Below are positions 1-12,500 of a stretch of DNA of 64,000 bases, in pieces; the stretch's first letter is position 1; each line of letters opens with the position of its first letter. The stretch is from Dermacentor variabilis (Eukaryota > Arthropoda > Arachnida > Ixodida > Ixodidae): positions 106,731,469 through 106,795,468 of the forward strand of contig NC_134574.1 in NCBI RefSeq assembly GCF_050947875.1, given 5' to 3'. The notes beneath the pieces were generated by a model, which saw only the letters and a program-made list of their open reading frames with translations, was not told the DNA's origin and searched no databases. Position numbers and translations under genes: made by a program.

Positions 1-231
1 TCTTGCAAGGAAGCTGAACCCTTCTATCCTACAGTTTAATGCATTACCGAGTCTACAGCAGGCTTTCGCCATCACGTGTTACAGGAGTGTAACGTGCTGC
101 CGAACTTTTAAAAGCAGGAAGTCTCGAATAAGAGTTCACCAACAGATGAATGAAGTATTGCAATCTGCTGCATGTTCCGGCAGAAGTGAAAAAGGAAACA
201 ACAAAAACAAGCAGAATCAACGCAGTGTTGA

Positions 232-450
232 AATCGCGCGGTGGCCTTGCCGGCTATGGCATAGCGCTGCTAAGGACGAGGTCGCGGGCGCGAGTGCCGG
301 CCGTGGTAGCTACATTTCGTTGCTATCAAAATGCAAAAAAAAATCGCATGAATGTGTGCGCGTTAAAAAACCCCCAGCTGGCCAAAATTAGTGCACAGCC
401 CTCCGCTAAGGCGTGTGTCGTAATCATATCGTGGCTTAGGCATGTAGAAC
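232..450 (+). repeat. tRNA-derived SINE (Ruka-like), degraded copy
   Basis: The copy begins with a GGTGGCCTTGCCGGCTATGG-type head and continues into a CATTTCG block, a cGCGTTAAA block, a 'ctGGCCAAAATTA' block and a TCATATCGTGGCTT block. These occur in the same order as in the cleaner copies at 4671 and 37313. The internal B-box equivalent is damaged ('cgcgggcgcgagtgccgg'). It is a non-autonomous pol III-derived retrotransposon copy with no coding function. Family assignment comes from the internal comparison and from recall of the ixodid Ruka SINE; no database search was run. Confidence 0.7.
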
Positions 451-453
451 AGC

Positions 454-554
454 CGAATTCAGACAAGCTTCGCGCGGCATTTAGTTTGAAATATTAGAAT
501 TAAAATAAATTCTAATATTTGAATCTAAATGACGCCGAAGCTTGTCTGAGTTCG
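454..554. repeat. Foldback hairpin, arms about 48 nt
   Basis: The left arm (454-501) and right arm (507-554) are inverted copies with a few mismatches. They read CAGACAAGCTTCG outward-in on the left and CGAAGCTTGTCTG on the right, with an AT-rich tip around AATTCTAATATTT. It directly follows the 3' end of the SINE. It could be a small MITE or a collapsed inverted duplication. Confidence 0.75.
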
Positions 555-1136
555 CCAGGTAGCAGCAGTATAGCGGATGACACGCACACGCCCTCGTCGC
601 CTGTATATTTTTTAACTGTGTGCGTCCCGATGAAGTTATATGACGCGGCGGTCGAGGGGAGGAGGTTGATGAGAGGTGTACGGGGGTACTTAGAAGTACG
701 AATCTTATCTAAATACAGTTAAGGCTTAATAACCCTTTTACTGTGAGTGACACATCCCTTTCGGCGGAATTGGCCAAGAATTATGGGCACATCTTCCATG
801 ACACATGTCCAGGGATACATGCCCAGTGGAAAGTACCCAGTGGCACATTTTCGGTGGCCCAAGTTGTATACTAAACTAGACAACATCCAGCAGCCAAATT
901 GTCTGGGTACGGGCCCAGTGACCCAAGCTGTCTACACGGCAAGAGAGCAGGCAGCACATACAGTAAGAGTTGGGGTCGGGCATGTAAAATCGGGTAGCTC
1001 GTCCATGCCGTCGTCCGACTCATCACCGCTAAGGACGTTGTTAAAAGGAGGAACATGTTCTCATCGAGAACGAGGAGCACGGGGTTTATCTACAATATCT
1101 ACTCATGGAGAACGTTACGTCTCATCAGTCTAGTAT
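555..1136. other. Unassigned, no gene seen
   Basis: Only short open frames without recognisable domains or splice-framed structure are present. Nothing can be supported here. Confidence 0.5.
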
Positions 1137-1228
1137 GACTGAATTGAAGCACCCTGAGGAACGGAAAAAGTCTGCTTGAAACGACTGAATTGAAGCACCC
1201 TGAGGAACGGAAAAAGTCTGCTTGAAAC
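1137..1228. repeat. 46-bp perfect tandem duplication
   Basis: A 46-bp unit starting GACTGAATTGAAGCACCCTG occurs twice head to tail without a mismatch, followed by a short C-rich run. The identity suggests a recent duplication, although a local assembly error would look the same. Confidence 0.9.
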
Positions 1229-4200
1229 CCCCCTCCCCCCCCGTCCTCCCTAGATCCGTAAGCCAGGAAAATCTCTCCTCTCGTCCAATCAGAGCGTCCA
1301 AAGTCGTCGAAAAACCCGCGTTTAGGGCAAGGGTTCACACACTCACTCCAGCACCTTTGTTCGCTGAACACACAGAAAGGAAGGGAGCTTCGAAGACGGC
1401 GACTACCACGTTTGACTCAAGCTGGCGCGTCTTGGTTTCTGGGATGACCCAGCAGTTAGCTGGAGTGTCTGTCAAACGACCGTGGCGGTTACCAGAGTCC
1501 GTGAGGAAACGCCGTAGAACATTCTTTTCCAGGAGTTTCTTGCTCCCATTGGTCTGTGATGGCGACAGTGAACCAACAAACAACACTCGACCCGCCAAAC
1601 GTGCTTCGCCTTGCTGTAGCCACAGGTCTGTCCGAGGAAGAAGCACTGTTAGCTTCACGAAGCGATTCGTCGCAGCGCGCAGGAGAGGCTAACAGGTCAC
1701 TGCCGCCGCTGGCCGATCATAACTATACCCAGAGACCCAGGTCATGATGTCAAACCCTTGGAAAGAAAGCTTCCCTTTAAAAGTGCAACAGAAGTGGCAC
1801 CTCTAGATTTCTTGCGGCAACAAATTTTGTCATGGGGGCGGTCACAGGAATTGATTAAAAATAGTTATTAGTCGTTCAACTTATAGCTTCAACTTGTTGT
1901 ATAATCACTGGAGGTTGCACATTCATACTGCGCAATTGAAGAAGCGCAATGTTGAGACTATGTCCATTTGCCAACAATATTCAGGAAAGACTGGTATCGG
2001 TCTGTATTTCTTTAGGCTGTACGGTGATATTTTTCACTGAGTTGTACAGTGACGAGAGGAGACATAGTAAAGCTACGTTTATGTGCATTGATGAGCCACT
2101 GTGGGCATCGTAGACCAGCAGTAACACTTTTCCAGTGATACTGTATGTAGGCGCCGAACAACAACGTTTATTCGTTTATTCAGCCATGTATGTAGGCGCC
2201 ATAACAACAACGAAAGACTCTCAAAATATTAGTCACAACAGCGCGCGTTTTTACGGAGCTCACAAAACGCGCTCTTCGAAAATACGATGTATAAGAAAAC
2301 ACCTCCCTTTATCACCGGCAGTGAATGTAAGTGACCAACGCTGCACATTCTCAGTGTATGGGGCCATGCTTTTCAATCATTTACCAGTCGTGAATCCCTC
2401 AACATCCTCAACATTCACGGAAATGCACTTTTACTTCAATATTTACGTGCCAACGCTTGCACTGAAAGCCCCTTCTCAACGTAATGCCGCAAACAGTACA
2501 AGATGTATTCCTCGCAGCCGGTGGAGTTACGTTTTACGTACCTCGATCATATGTCGCTAAGAGACTTCGTGCGGCATGCATGCGACATCAAGTCACATCA
2601 GTTAAATCAGTGTAAAGAACGCAGCTTCACGCAGTTTATTCGTCACGAATGCTTCGACGAACTTTCAACTGAATCTTTTCTCGGATAACTACTCCAAAAA
2701 AGCATGACCTTGGAGCTGTCTTCGCGGATCCTTTGGACTGTCTTGAGCACCTTTGGGATCCTGGGTCTCCAGTTTTACAAAGGCCGGTCTAATGAACGCG
2801 AAAGGATGCCATGCGCCACCTCTTCACTGCAGGTTCCGCCGCATTTATTAAGGAAACGTGGGTTATCAGCCGTAGGTTAATAGCAGCACAGTGCCCCATT
2901 AGGCCAAGCAGAGCAATTGACATTCCCTGATGTCCCAGGTGTTGTGGTCTTCTTGGTGTTCCCCTTCACGATCAGCGCGGAACGGGCACTACTTGTCTTT
3001 GTCCTGCTCTGCGTGAATTCGGCTTATCGCTTGCCGACTCACCCAGTTTTTCATTACTAGTTTTATTACTATTGGAATTGTAACGGACACCCAGACAGAA
3101 AGATACTCTCGCGATGGCTCCTCAGTCACATAAGCACGGAGGCGAATGAAAGAGCGCATGCTCGTTCCCGCGTTACAATTCGTGACCCTCAACTTAAATG
3201 GGACGACTCATTAACGTCAAAAGAACTAAAAAAAAGAAAATAAACGAAATAGGGAGCCAGAAATTCACCGATGAAAACGACACTGCCTAATGCGAAATTT
3301 GAGCGTAGCTCTGTACGCGTTTTCATCCCGCGATGTATTGGCTAGCGCGGAAAATCTGTTTCGTGCGGCGCGTTGCAAACGAAGCGAAGTGTGACGCGAG
3401 TGCCTCGCTAACCTGGAGATCGCGAGACGCAGCGCCTGGGTGGCGAGTTGGTGCGATTCACAGCAGCCGCCGCCGACAGACCTCCCAGCCTACGCGCGCT
3501 ACTCTGGCGCCACCGCGTAGCCATCGTCGCCGCACTACGCTTTTCTCTCTCACGCTTACGCCATAACCTCCTCATTCCCTTTCCACCTCAAGGTTCTGCT
3601 GCATCATCCTCTACCGTTTTCCTCCTCGCGTCTTTCATCCCCCGCTGTGCTCCGCGTTCGCTGTTTCCTCCTTCGCTGCGCTAGTTCACTCGGTTGCGCC
3701 GACGCCGACGTCCGCCGCAGGATGAAGGGAATGGCACTGAGAACACAGCACATATCAGGCACCGCCAAGGATGCTAAGTAGAAAGAAGGGCATCGTATGA
3801 AGACAGGCCCAAACATACTCCTTACCGACACATTACGTGTACCCCATACATAGTAAAGGACTACCCGCATGCGACATAGGTGGGGTGTACCCGAACGCCC
3901 ATACACAACAGGTAAATTAACAGAAATATTTAAGAAACACAAAATTCAACCAAGAATCCGGGGCTGGCCGAATCGTCGACAACGTCTCGGTGATGATCGA
4001 ACTCTTCAAAATACCTTTGCAGAGGCAGTAGAGGATCCAGAAGGACCGTATAATCTAAAAGGCCACTACAAGAGGACGTATAACGATATGCTTTGAAATC
4101 GCGAACAGGGGGTCGAAATTAATAAAGTTCTTCCTCTTCTTTCGTCAGAAGCTTACAAACGCCTGCGCTTTTCCGTAGTCATGAACTTGTGCTCCACCCA

Positions 4201-4670
4201 GGTGCGACACCTGCAGTGCCGCTGCCAGCGTTTTTCATCGCGCCGGCATTGTGAGACTCAAGATATCTGCAGGGTGCTGTTTCTGCTGCGCTGCAGCAAT
4301 TGCCTCGCGTTCTGCGTCGTGCCATCATGCATCACCCCCTCTCTCGCGTGGTGTTAGAACGCCGTCCAAGAAGCTGGAACGCAGTGCTACATTTTTTCAG
4401 GTCTATTTTGTCCCGTATTTATTTTATTGGCGTCCCGAAGTGATCAAATTGTACACGGCACGTAGTTCTTTCATATTAATCAATCAGTTGTCTGGTATCA
4501 TCCCGCCGTGGCTTTAATAGACGAAAGCATAACATTACAGATTTAGAATTCGGCGTTGTAAGTTTAAACAGTTCTGCGTGTATTCATGCTTCTCACTGAA
4601 CACCGACACTCCGACCTTGGATCCATAAGTCTGTCGATACGTTCAAGTAATCAACAAGTCTACAAAAAAC
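1229..4670. other. Unassigned 3.4 kb, no gene recognised
   Basis: Open frames here (for example 1222-1692 and its antisense shadow, 2135-2560, and 3869-4096) show no known domain, no signal peptide pattern and no convincing exon boundaries. The part at 3330-3720 is GC-rich and could be promoter-like or repeat-derived. I looked for the missing amino-terminal galectin exons here and found none. Confidence 0.45.
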
Positions 4671-4905
4671 CCGCCGTGGTGGCATAGTCGCTTTGTTGCG
4701 CTGTTAAGCCCGAGGTTGCGGGATCGAATCCCCGGCCGTGGTGGCCGCATTTCGATGAGGCAGAAATGCAAAAATCCCCATGGACCGTGCATTGGGTGCA
4801 CGTTAAAGAACCTCAGGTGGTCAAAATTAACCCGTAGTCGCCCACTACGGCGTCCCTCATAATCATATCGTAGCTTTGGCGCTTACAATCTCAGAATTTC
4901 ATTTA
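4671..4905 (+). repeat. tRNA-derived SINE (Ruka-like)
   Basis: The copy starts CCGCCGTGGTGGCATAGTCG (tRNA-like head with A-box). A pol III B-box equivalent, GGGATCGAATCCC, lies about 50 bp in. The SINE body follows: CATTTCGATG, a GTGCACGTTAAAGAACC block, CAGGTGGTCAAAATTA, CACTACGGCGTCCCTCATAA and TCATATCGTAGCTTT. Its structure is nearly complete. It has no coding role. Confidence 0.85.
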
Positions 4906-7465
4906 AGGCTTCAAAGCTCGAAGACGTAGAATTTGTTTCTTTTTGCCTATCAGTGCTGCTATCGATGCACCAGCGGCCAACCTTTCAACAGTGAAGCTTT
5001 GTCAGAGGACCCTTCAGCGGACTTTTGTGAACCGCTTTGAGAAGACAGCGCTTGCACCGTGTTGCGTTGCACTGCCACACATTTCTCGCTGTTCCCGAGC
5101 AGCTCCACTGATCTAGATTTCAGGTTACCCCCCCCCCCCCCCCCATCCCCGGCGACGCCACCTAACGTGACGTTGACGCTGACGTCAGCGAGTAGAAGGC
5201 GCCACAGCGCCAGGCTGCAGGCACTAGGCAGACGACAAACCAGAGAGAAATGCCGAAGTGCATGGGCTGGCGTATAGGGAGACATTCTTCAGGCTTTAGG
5301 TATGCGCGCCGTTCGCAATGGCCAGACGACGGATCGTTCTAGACACGAGAAATTACGTTCGCCTGCCCTCCGCGCCCTCTGCTCCGTATCTCCACGCCAG
5401 CGGCCCGCTGCTCGCAATCATATATCTCGCAATCAATGCACTCGAGAGGCACTCGGTTAATGACTCGGAAGGAATTGCACTCAGTCAGGCACCATTTGTT
5501 AGGCAATATGGCGTCGTAGTAGTCTTCGTCGTCGTCTGCGCAGTGCCTGCTTTGTAAGCCAGCACTCGTACTCTTCGCAACCGATGTTCGTGATTTCTGT
5601 TTTCGTCTGCTTTCGCTGAGACAGACGAAAGAAACCTAATGGCTGAAAAGGCAGGGCGGTCCTGCTACATGTATATATCGACGTGGTCTTTCACGTCGGT
5701 CTGTCTTCTTTTTTTACGCAATACCATACGGTATGCTGGTCGATGAACGGTGAAACGAAACTAAAAGTAGCGTTAAAAATGCGAACGCCGGCAAGAGATT
5801 GGGGTTCGGGGTCGCGATCAATTCGCGGAAATGTACGACGCGGCGGTCCGAGGCTATTGATAACTCGGCAGAAAGAAAACCATTAGTTCACTCGCGTCGC
5901 CTTGTTTCCCGGGAGATAGGTGGTTTTGGGAAAGGGTGGCGCGGGAAGAGAGAGGCGAGGATTGGTTGGAAGCTGCAGCGGTCCGCCATGTACGTCGCCG
6001 AACGAGCTCGTGTGAGCGTCTTATCTGTTTCGTTAACGCACCGTTAAACGTTGAGAGCAAATTTATAATCAAAGAAAAAAAAGAAGAGCAATGAAGACAT
6101 GTATAATGAAATATTTTTACGAGTCAAGCGAAGAACTTGTGCTTTTTGCGAGCAGATCACATATGACGCACAATTTGTTGCGCCGAGGTTTTAATCCTCT
6201 CCAACTTGTCGTTTCGTGCGACGTGTCATTCAGCGAGCTATAGAAAATGTTTTTTTTAAAAAAAGGACATTTAGCAAAACTAAATGCTGTTATCGATCTG
6301 AAGCCGTGACTCGCTGCCATTACACTTTACTGCTAACGCTACAGCATCCATGAAAAAAATAAAAGAGAATATTAGATGGTGTGGCTAAAAGAGGGGTACC
6401 GAAACGCTAGAAAAGCAAAGAAAAAAAAAAGGAAAACAGACCGTTAAGCCCGGCCGCGAGCAAATTTCCCGGTGAAATTGAAGTGCATTATTTTTTTATT
6501 AACATTACCTTTTTTAAAGATACATTTTACGTGGGCTGCTACGTAATTGGTTCCGTTTTCAGCGCGACCATTCACCTTGCACGGTCAGATTCTCATTCGA
6601 TATGCTATGGTCCACTGGTTCAGAACGGAAACTCGAGCTGTACAAACTTGAGGCCCTGTGCAATTTCGTTCACATAAATAAAATATCGCGTGAAACGTAC
6701 ACAGATGGGTTTTCTACGTACGCGAAGTTGTCGAAATGGTTAGTCAATCTGAATAGCTTTCACACGAGTAACGCTTTGTCTAGTTGTATTTCGCCGCTGC
6801 GGCTCCAAACATGACGCGAGGACAGAACGTAAGCACAAGTTGCTTTTGCTGCAACTCCATCTCTAGGCATTCTGAACTTCCGTTATCATCCGAGACAGAA
6901 AATGAACGGTAGTCTCCTTTTTCCTGCGCACGTTAAAAAAGACCACGTGGACGACTTGTGCTCCACGAAGTTCGCAAGAGCTCATTTAACGCATATGGTT
7001 GCTTGAGTTACACAGAATACATTAGCGGGATAGTCAGCGCATATTCGTAATGAAAGCTTATCGCCAAAGAAAACCACAAGGAGACAGGGCAAGGCGCCAC
7101 TCCCCACTGATGTATTTACCCTACCTTTCAAGAACCCAGACATAAGGAGCATGCGCCCAGGTAGCCGTCACGATGTCTGAAAGGCCAAGAGAACAAAATC
7201 TCACGAATGATCCCTGAAAACGAAATTGAAGGATGTACAGACAAACAGAAGCAACATTGGCGGCACATTCAAATCCGAGTGATCTTACAGGATGCTGTCG
7301 CTCGATAATTATTTCTTTTTCTTGGACATTCTGTACGATTTTGCTCTCTTTGCCTTTCTGACGCCGTGATGACTCCTCTCTGCGCATACTCCGTATGTCT
7401 CGATTCTTGAACGTCAATTGACAATAGCACCTTGTCCCGTCTGCTTTCTTGTGCCGTCCTATTTG
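4906..7465. other. Unassigned 2.5 kb, with a 17-C run at 5128-5144
   Basis: No recognisable protein domain is seen on either strand. A homopolymer C tract lies at 5128-5144. The short frames at 5318-5557 and 5799-6047 have no identifiable family. Confidence 0.45.
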
Positions 7466-7516
7466 CTCTAAGCTCTACTCTGAGGCAAACAAGGACGCTC
7501 TAAGCTTTACTCTGCA
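7466..7516 (+). repeat. Two orphan units of the 32-bp minisatellite
   Basis: Two diverged units (CTCTAAGCTCTACTCTGAGG and GCTCTAAGCTTTACTCTG) match the consensus of the large array at 8516-9396. They stand about 1 kb upstream of it, on the other side of the Penelope RT fragment. Confidence 0.7.
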
Positions 7517-8259
7517 GCCGAGGATCCGACGGAAACCCGTCTGGTCGGGATGAAACATGAAGCAATAAAACGATAGACACCGACCAAATGAAATGCTAAA
7601 AATAAATAACTCTTTAAGACGACTCCGCTTAGCTACGAAGGCCTTGTTCATGATAGGGTGACGGAAAGTTCATGGAAGCTTACGTATTCTTCCGCACGTG
7701 ACGTAAGCAGTGCGTGTACGACGGGGGGAGGGTTCCCTCACTTCGATTGAGCGTGTGACGTGTTTTTTTTTTTTGTATCTCCAACGACTACAGATACAGC
7801 CGCGATTTCAAGTTTCCTTCTTAGCCGGTAATTCTCGAGTTTCCCAGTCAATCTTGTGGCCGGTTGCATCCGTGTGCTCGGCAAGGGCATTCGAAACTTC
7901 GTTTCTTTTCGACATTGTTCTGATGCTGTCTCAGTGCCCGATCCACCGATGTATGCGTAGTCGCAATTTGCGTGGCGTACCTTGTGTACTACGCCAGGAC
8001 ACGACTCTCTCTGAAACCTGTCCTTACTGCCCACGAGTGCGTGCCTCATCTTACTTCACACAGGCAAGTGTGCCACTTCATAACGTCATGACGTCACGTC
8101 ATAACTGCGCAGAACGTGAGACAAAGTTTCGATTATCCCAGGAACGTAGGGTATGGCAGCCCGTTTTCTTGGTCGGGGATTAGCCAGTCGGACGTAACTG
8201 CACAGGCGGCGTTCCGCAGCGCTCAAAAACGAAGTCGGACGTGTCATAACGGTGCTGCA
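7517..8259. other. Unassigned spacer upstream of Penelope RT fragment
   Basis: There is no clear domain. The frame at 7710-8183 has no recognisable family. Part of it may be decayed Penelope sequence, but I could not align it by eye. Confidence 0.35.
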
Positions 8260-8507
8260 CGTGCACTTTACGGCTTACCGAAAGTTCACAAGTCTAGATG
8301 TCCCCCTGCGTCCAATAGTTGACTACACCCGCTCCCCTCTCTACGAATTGTCCGGTTACCTGCACCAGGTTCTGTCTCCACTCATCGGGAAGAGCTCCAT
8401 GCGTGTGAGCAACTCCTGCAACTTTATTGAAAAAGTTCATGACGTGACTCTAGACGATGACGAGGTGATGGTTTCTTTCGACGTGGTGTCGCTGTTTACC
8501 TCAATTT
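8260..8507 (+). mobile_element. Penelope-like element reverse transcriptase fragment, frameshifted
   Basis: Two overlapping frames together show the conserved core of a Penelope-like (PLE) reverse transcriptase. They are RALYGLPKVHK (8260 onward) in one frame and PLRPIVDYTRSPLYEL through DDDEVMVSFDVVSLFTSI in the next. A one-base frame change near 8300 separates them. The remaining RT motifs and the GIY-YIG endonuclease are absent, and the sequence stops exactly where the 32-bp minisatellite begins. It is a dead fragment of a PLE retroelement. LYGLPKxHK, PLRPIV and SFDVxSLFT are characteristic of PLE RTs. Confidence 0.85.
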
Positions 8508-8515
8508 TGACTTGG

Positions 8516-9396
8516 AGTAAAGTTAGCGCCGATAACTTTACTCTTAGCCACACAGGGACGCACCAAGCCTTGCTCTTAGTCTCACATGGACGCGCTAAGC
8601 TTTACTCTGAATTACAGATGGACGCGCTAGGCTTTGCTCTGAGTCGCACAGGGACGCGCTAAGCTTTACTCTGAGTCACACAGGGACGCGCTAAGCTTTG
8701 CTCTGAATCACACAGGGACGCGCTAAGCTTTGCTCTGAGTCACACAGGGACGCGCTAAGCTTTACTCTGAGTCACACAGGGACGCGCTATGCCTTGCTCT
8801 GAATCACACAGGGACGCGCTAAGCGTTGCTCTGAGTCACTCAGGGAAGCGCTAAGCTTTACTCTGAGTCACTCAGGGATGCGCTAAGCTTTACTCTGAGT
8901 CAAACAGGGACGCGCTAAGCTTTGCTCTGAATCACACAGGGACGCGCTAACCTTTGCTCTGAGTCACACAGGGACGCGCTAAGCTTTGCTCTGAATCACA
9001 CAGGGACGCGCTAACCTTTGCTCTGAGTGACACAGGGACGCGCTAAGTTTTACTCTGAGTCACACAGGGACGCGCTAAGCTTTACTCTGAGTCACACAAG
9101 GACGCGCTAAGCTTTACTCTGAGTAACACAGGGACGCGCTAAGCTTTACTCTGAGTCACACAGGGACGCGCTAAGCTTTGCTCTGAATCACACAGGGACG
9201 CGCTAAGCTTTGCTCTGAATCACACAGGGACGCGCTAAGCTTTACTCTGAGTCACACAGGGACGCGCTAAGCTTTGCTCTGAATCACACAGGGACGCGCT
9301 AAGCTTTGCTCTGAATCACACAGGGACGCGCTAAGCTTTACTCTGAGTCACACAGGGACGCGCTAAGCTTTGCTCTGAGTCACACAGGGACGCGCG
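8516..9396 (+). repeat. 32-bp minisatellite, about 27 copies
   Basis: The unit is 32 bp, containing GGGACGCGCTAAGCTTTACT followed by CTGAGTCACACA. Units differ mainly at two sites (TTTACT/TTTGCT and GAGT/GAAT). The first copies (8516-8640) are diverged, and later ones are nearly uniform. Each normal unit carries an AAGCTT. The array starts at the broken edge of the PLE RT fragment and ends 37 bp before the first visible galectin exon. Confidence 0.95.
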
Positions 9397-9433
9397 TGTT
9401 CCCCGCATCAACCATGTGTCCATGCCACCGCAG

Positions 9434-9559
9434 GTCACCGTGAACGGGCAAAACTTGACGTTTCCGCCACGTGACGGCTTTCCCCTGGACAAGGTTTTGT
9501 ACTTCTCGCTACACGGCGACTTCTTCACCGGCTCCGTGAGCATCTTGAAATCACAGTGG
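9434..9559 (+). CDS. Galectin exon: C-terminal part of CRD1
   Basis: There are 42 codons, phase 0 at both ends, with acceptor ccaccgcag and donor gtaagc. The peptide starts VTVNGQNLTF and contains FPLDKVLYFSLHGDF and SVSI. This fits the last strands of a galectin CRD (consensus VxVNGxxxxxF...P...VxxLxIxGDVxxxSVxI). The front of CRD1 must come from exons not found between 1 and 9433. An in-frame ATG at 9416 lies in the putative polypyrimidine/acceptor region and is not favoured as a start, because a CRD beginning there would lack most of its fold. Confidence 0.85.
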
Positions 9560-12500
9560 GTAAGCAGCTGCCATTCGCCTTATTTTTACAACGTGAGCTG
9601 TTCTCGAAGCACTTGCAGCGATCGTCTGTGATTCTCCAAAAAGCTACACACTTATCGCTGGAGGCACGTGTGCTAAGCGAGAAACATCGACTACGGCCGG
9701 AGTGGTGGCTCCCGATAGTCGGCCGTGTCGTCAGCTGATACTTGGGCAGTCTGCTGGAAGACAAAATGTTGCTAATGAATGCTATGAAACAAATTGCCAG
9801 CTAGACAAAAGAAAAAGAAGCACACACACTCGCACAAGATGCCTTACTTCCAGACAGTTTTATTCTTGCGACTCTGTGAGAACTTAACACTCCACAGACA
9901 TCACCGTAAACAGAGAATAATATTGCGCAGTGCAAGAAGACCATAATAAAGGTGAGAGACTACAAACCTTTCTTCTACTGTGCACTCTACGCAAGTATTC
10001 CGTTTTTCATCTTAATTATCTTATTGGCTCTGTGAAAGTGGTAATGAAAGAAAGATAAATTCGAAACGAGAGAACTGACAACAGGTGCCAGTATGTAATG
10101 ATTTATTACGAAGGCGGTAGTGCAAGACAAGACCAGGCCAAAGAAGTGGACTAGAAATCAAGGACAAGCAGCGTCCGCCCTCTGTACTTGTCCTGTCTTG
10201 TCCTCGTGTTGTCTTACGCAACCGTGCTCACAAAAAAAAAACTCGCAGTTTCGCCCGAAAGGCGAAGCATCGATTGCGATAGCGAACTAGTAGACAGCTA
10301 CAAGAAGTAAGGATAGTAGTTTTATCGGCCGTGTAAAGTCGCAAGCATTCGCTTACTAACTAAATTAACAAGCACGACGTCACGCGCACACAAGTAAACG
10401 TGAACACATCGCGCTCGATGACCGCGGAAACCCCCTGACAAAACGCTGGATTGAGGAACCGCGGAAGCAGCAGCTAGCGAACTGACCTTCGTGTTTTCTA
10501 TCGCTTCAGCTTAAACTAAACGTCGAAAGCACAGTGCATTACAAAGCTACCGGCAATCGACGCATGCATCTTGTCCACATCGCCGATCGCTTTGAAGATG
10601 AGGCCCGAGTGTGCACGTACTTTCTCTATACAGCGCAGCTCGCTTTCAAGATACGGTTGCTGCACGGCCGCGCCATAAGCAGCAGCCGCCGGAGTAGAAC
10701 CCCCTTTCCCTCGCTTCATTCCCCCCCTCCTCGAGCATCTCGTGCGACAGAAGACTGCGCGCTTCCTCTTTGCCTTCCTCCCTCGCGCGCGCGAGATTGA
10801 GACGCGACCGCCGGCTGGCACTCGCAAGCTTTCGCTCGCACACACAGCGTACGGCTCGCAGCGACGAGGTTATCGTGATTCGGATTTATGCGGAACATCA
10901 CGACAACGGCGACGGCAGAAATTCGCTTGCAGTGTCTATATATAAAAAATAGAGAAAGCTCTTTGTGCGAATGAGCATTGTTTTGTTCCAATAATGATTC
11001 CCAGGTGCAACTTAGCTATGTCACCAAAGAGCGCAAGCATAGTCACTGAACCGAGGTTCAGTGACTATGCTTCGTGGTATTCGTGGTATAAATGGCAATT
11101 TGCAATAACCAAGGGACGTAGCTGAACGAGGGCGCGATATCATTCATCGAGAGACAGATGTTAAAGTACTGAAGATGGCGCATTGGCGTTCAAGCGAGCG
11201 GGGCAAAGCTCGCTCGAGAATATGCATAATTAAATGCAGCAGTATTGTTGCTTATGTGGGGAAAACGCGGGAGAATGCATCCTGGGACATTTCGCTGTTG
11301 CTGTAACTGCTGTGGAGATAAGCGGCTTCTCCCAGCGGATTTACTTTGAGTACAGATTGCCGGAAAAAGACAAATATCCAAGTGTTGACCTACCTACGTA
11401 GCTGCCCACCTGTCACCGCTTTCAGAGATAAGCGCCTTGCACAATGAATTCAGTCCAGGTAGATGTTTCAGAAAAAAAAAACATTTCAAAGTGCTACTAT
11501 ATCCACCCATTATTATTCCCTCGACATTCGACACGTGACTTTGACATCAAAAATTGAAGGGCAGCGAGGTGAGCCTTTCGATGGACGTGGCTGCTGCGAT
11601 TCCAGTAAAGCTGCTCGGTGGTTTCGAATTATAGGGTTTCGATATTAGTCACTCTCAGCCTCTACTGAAAGGCGCTAGGGTTCAAATGTCCCTGAATCTA
11701 CTTCTAATGACAAATAGTCGAATAACTGTATCCTCAATGCATGAGCTGTCCTGCTTTTGAGTAATAATTACCGAACGGAACCACTACTAGTTCATGATTA
11801 TGGGTCGAAAAGTTTATTTCCCTGGATGACCTTTGAATACCAAACAAGAAATTGAAGGTAAAATTCAGTCATTGATGACAGATAACTGCTTCAGTTGTCG
11901 GACGGATCTCACAGGCATTCGATAAAGTTGAGATAATATTGAGCTGAGGCACATTAGTAATAACCGGAACTATTGTTTCAACTCCTATCACGACCGCCGG
12001 CGATGCTCAGGGACTATGCTGTTATACTGAAGAGTAGTAGAACGCTCTCAAGTTCTATCCCGGTCTGTGTGTGGGGTTAATGTTACGTCTGAGCTACAGT
12101 GCAACAACACTCATGCATTAAATTTACAATATAAGGACATAGAAAAAGACCACTGGTGTTCACATAGCTCTTTAGCTGTTCGCTGATTGCTCAAAAAGGC
12201 TAAAAACAGTTAAAAATTTGTTCAGGGATTTAAGAACAGCACTACATGACGCCATCCCTCAAAGCCCTTGTGCAGCTTTCGAAGGTTACCGCCAGAAAGC
12301 CAATCAATTCGGCCCATAACGCAGCGACTAGGTGCGATAAGATTATCGTCCAAGAAGGCATGACCGGTGGTCAAAACACACTGCACGCGTGACGAGAACA
12401 TGCGACTAGAGCTCCCAGCCATCCCAATGTGTCACTCATGCCTATCGCAGAAGCGATACAACTGGAAACCTCCTTGCCAGTGACCACATAGAAATAGGGT

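Noticed and set aside
1222..1692. 156-codon plus-strand frame and a 107-codon antisense frame
   Set aside because: Both strands are open over the same DNA, no domain is visible, and there is no splice context.
8516..9396. CRISPR-like array of regular repeats
   Set aside because: The 32-bp units run head to tail without unique spacers and lie in eukaryotic intron-type DNA. It is a minisatellite.
9416..9631. Start codon at 9416 for the galectin
   Set aside because: It lies upstream of a good acceptor (ending 9433), would give only the last third of a CRD, and reads through a good donor at 9560.
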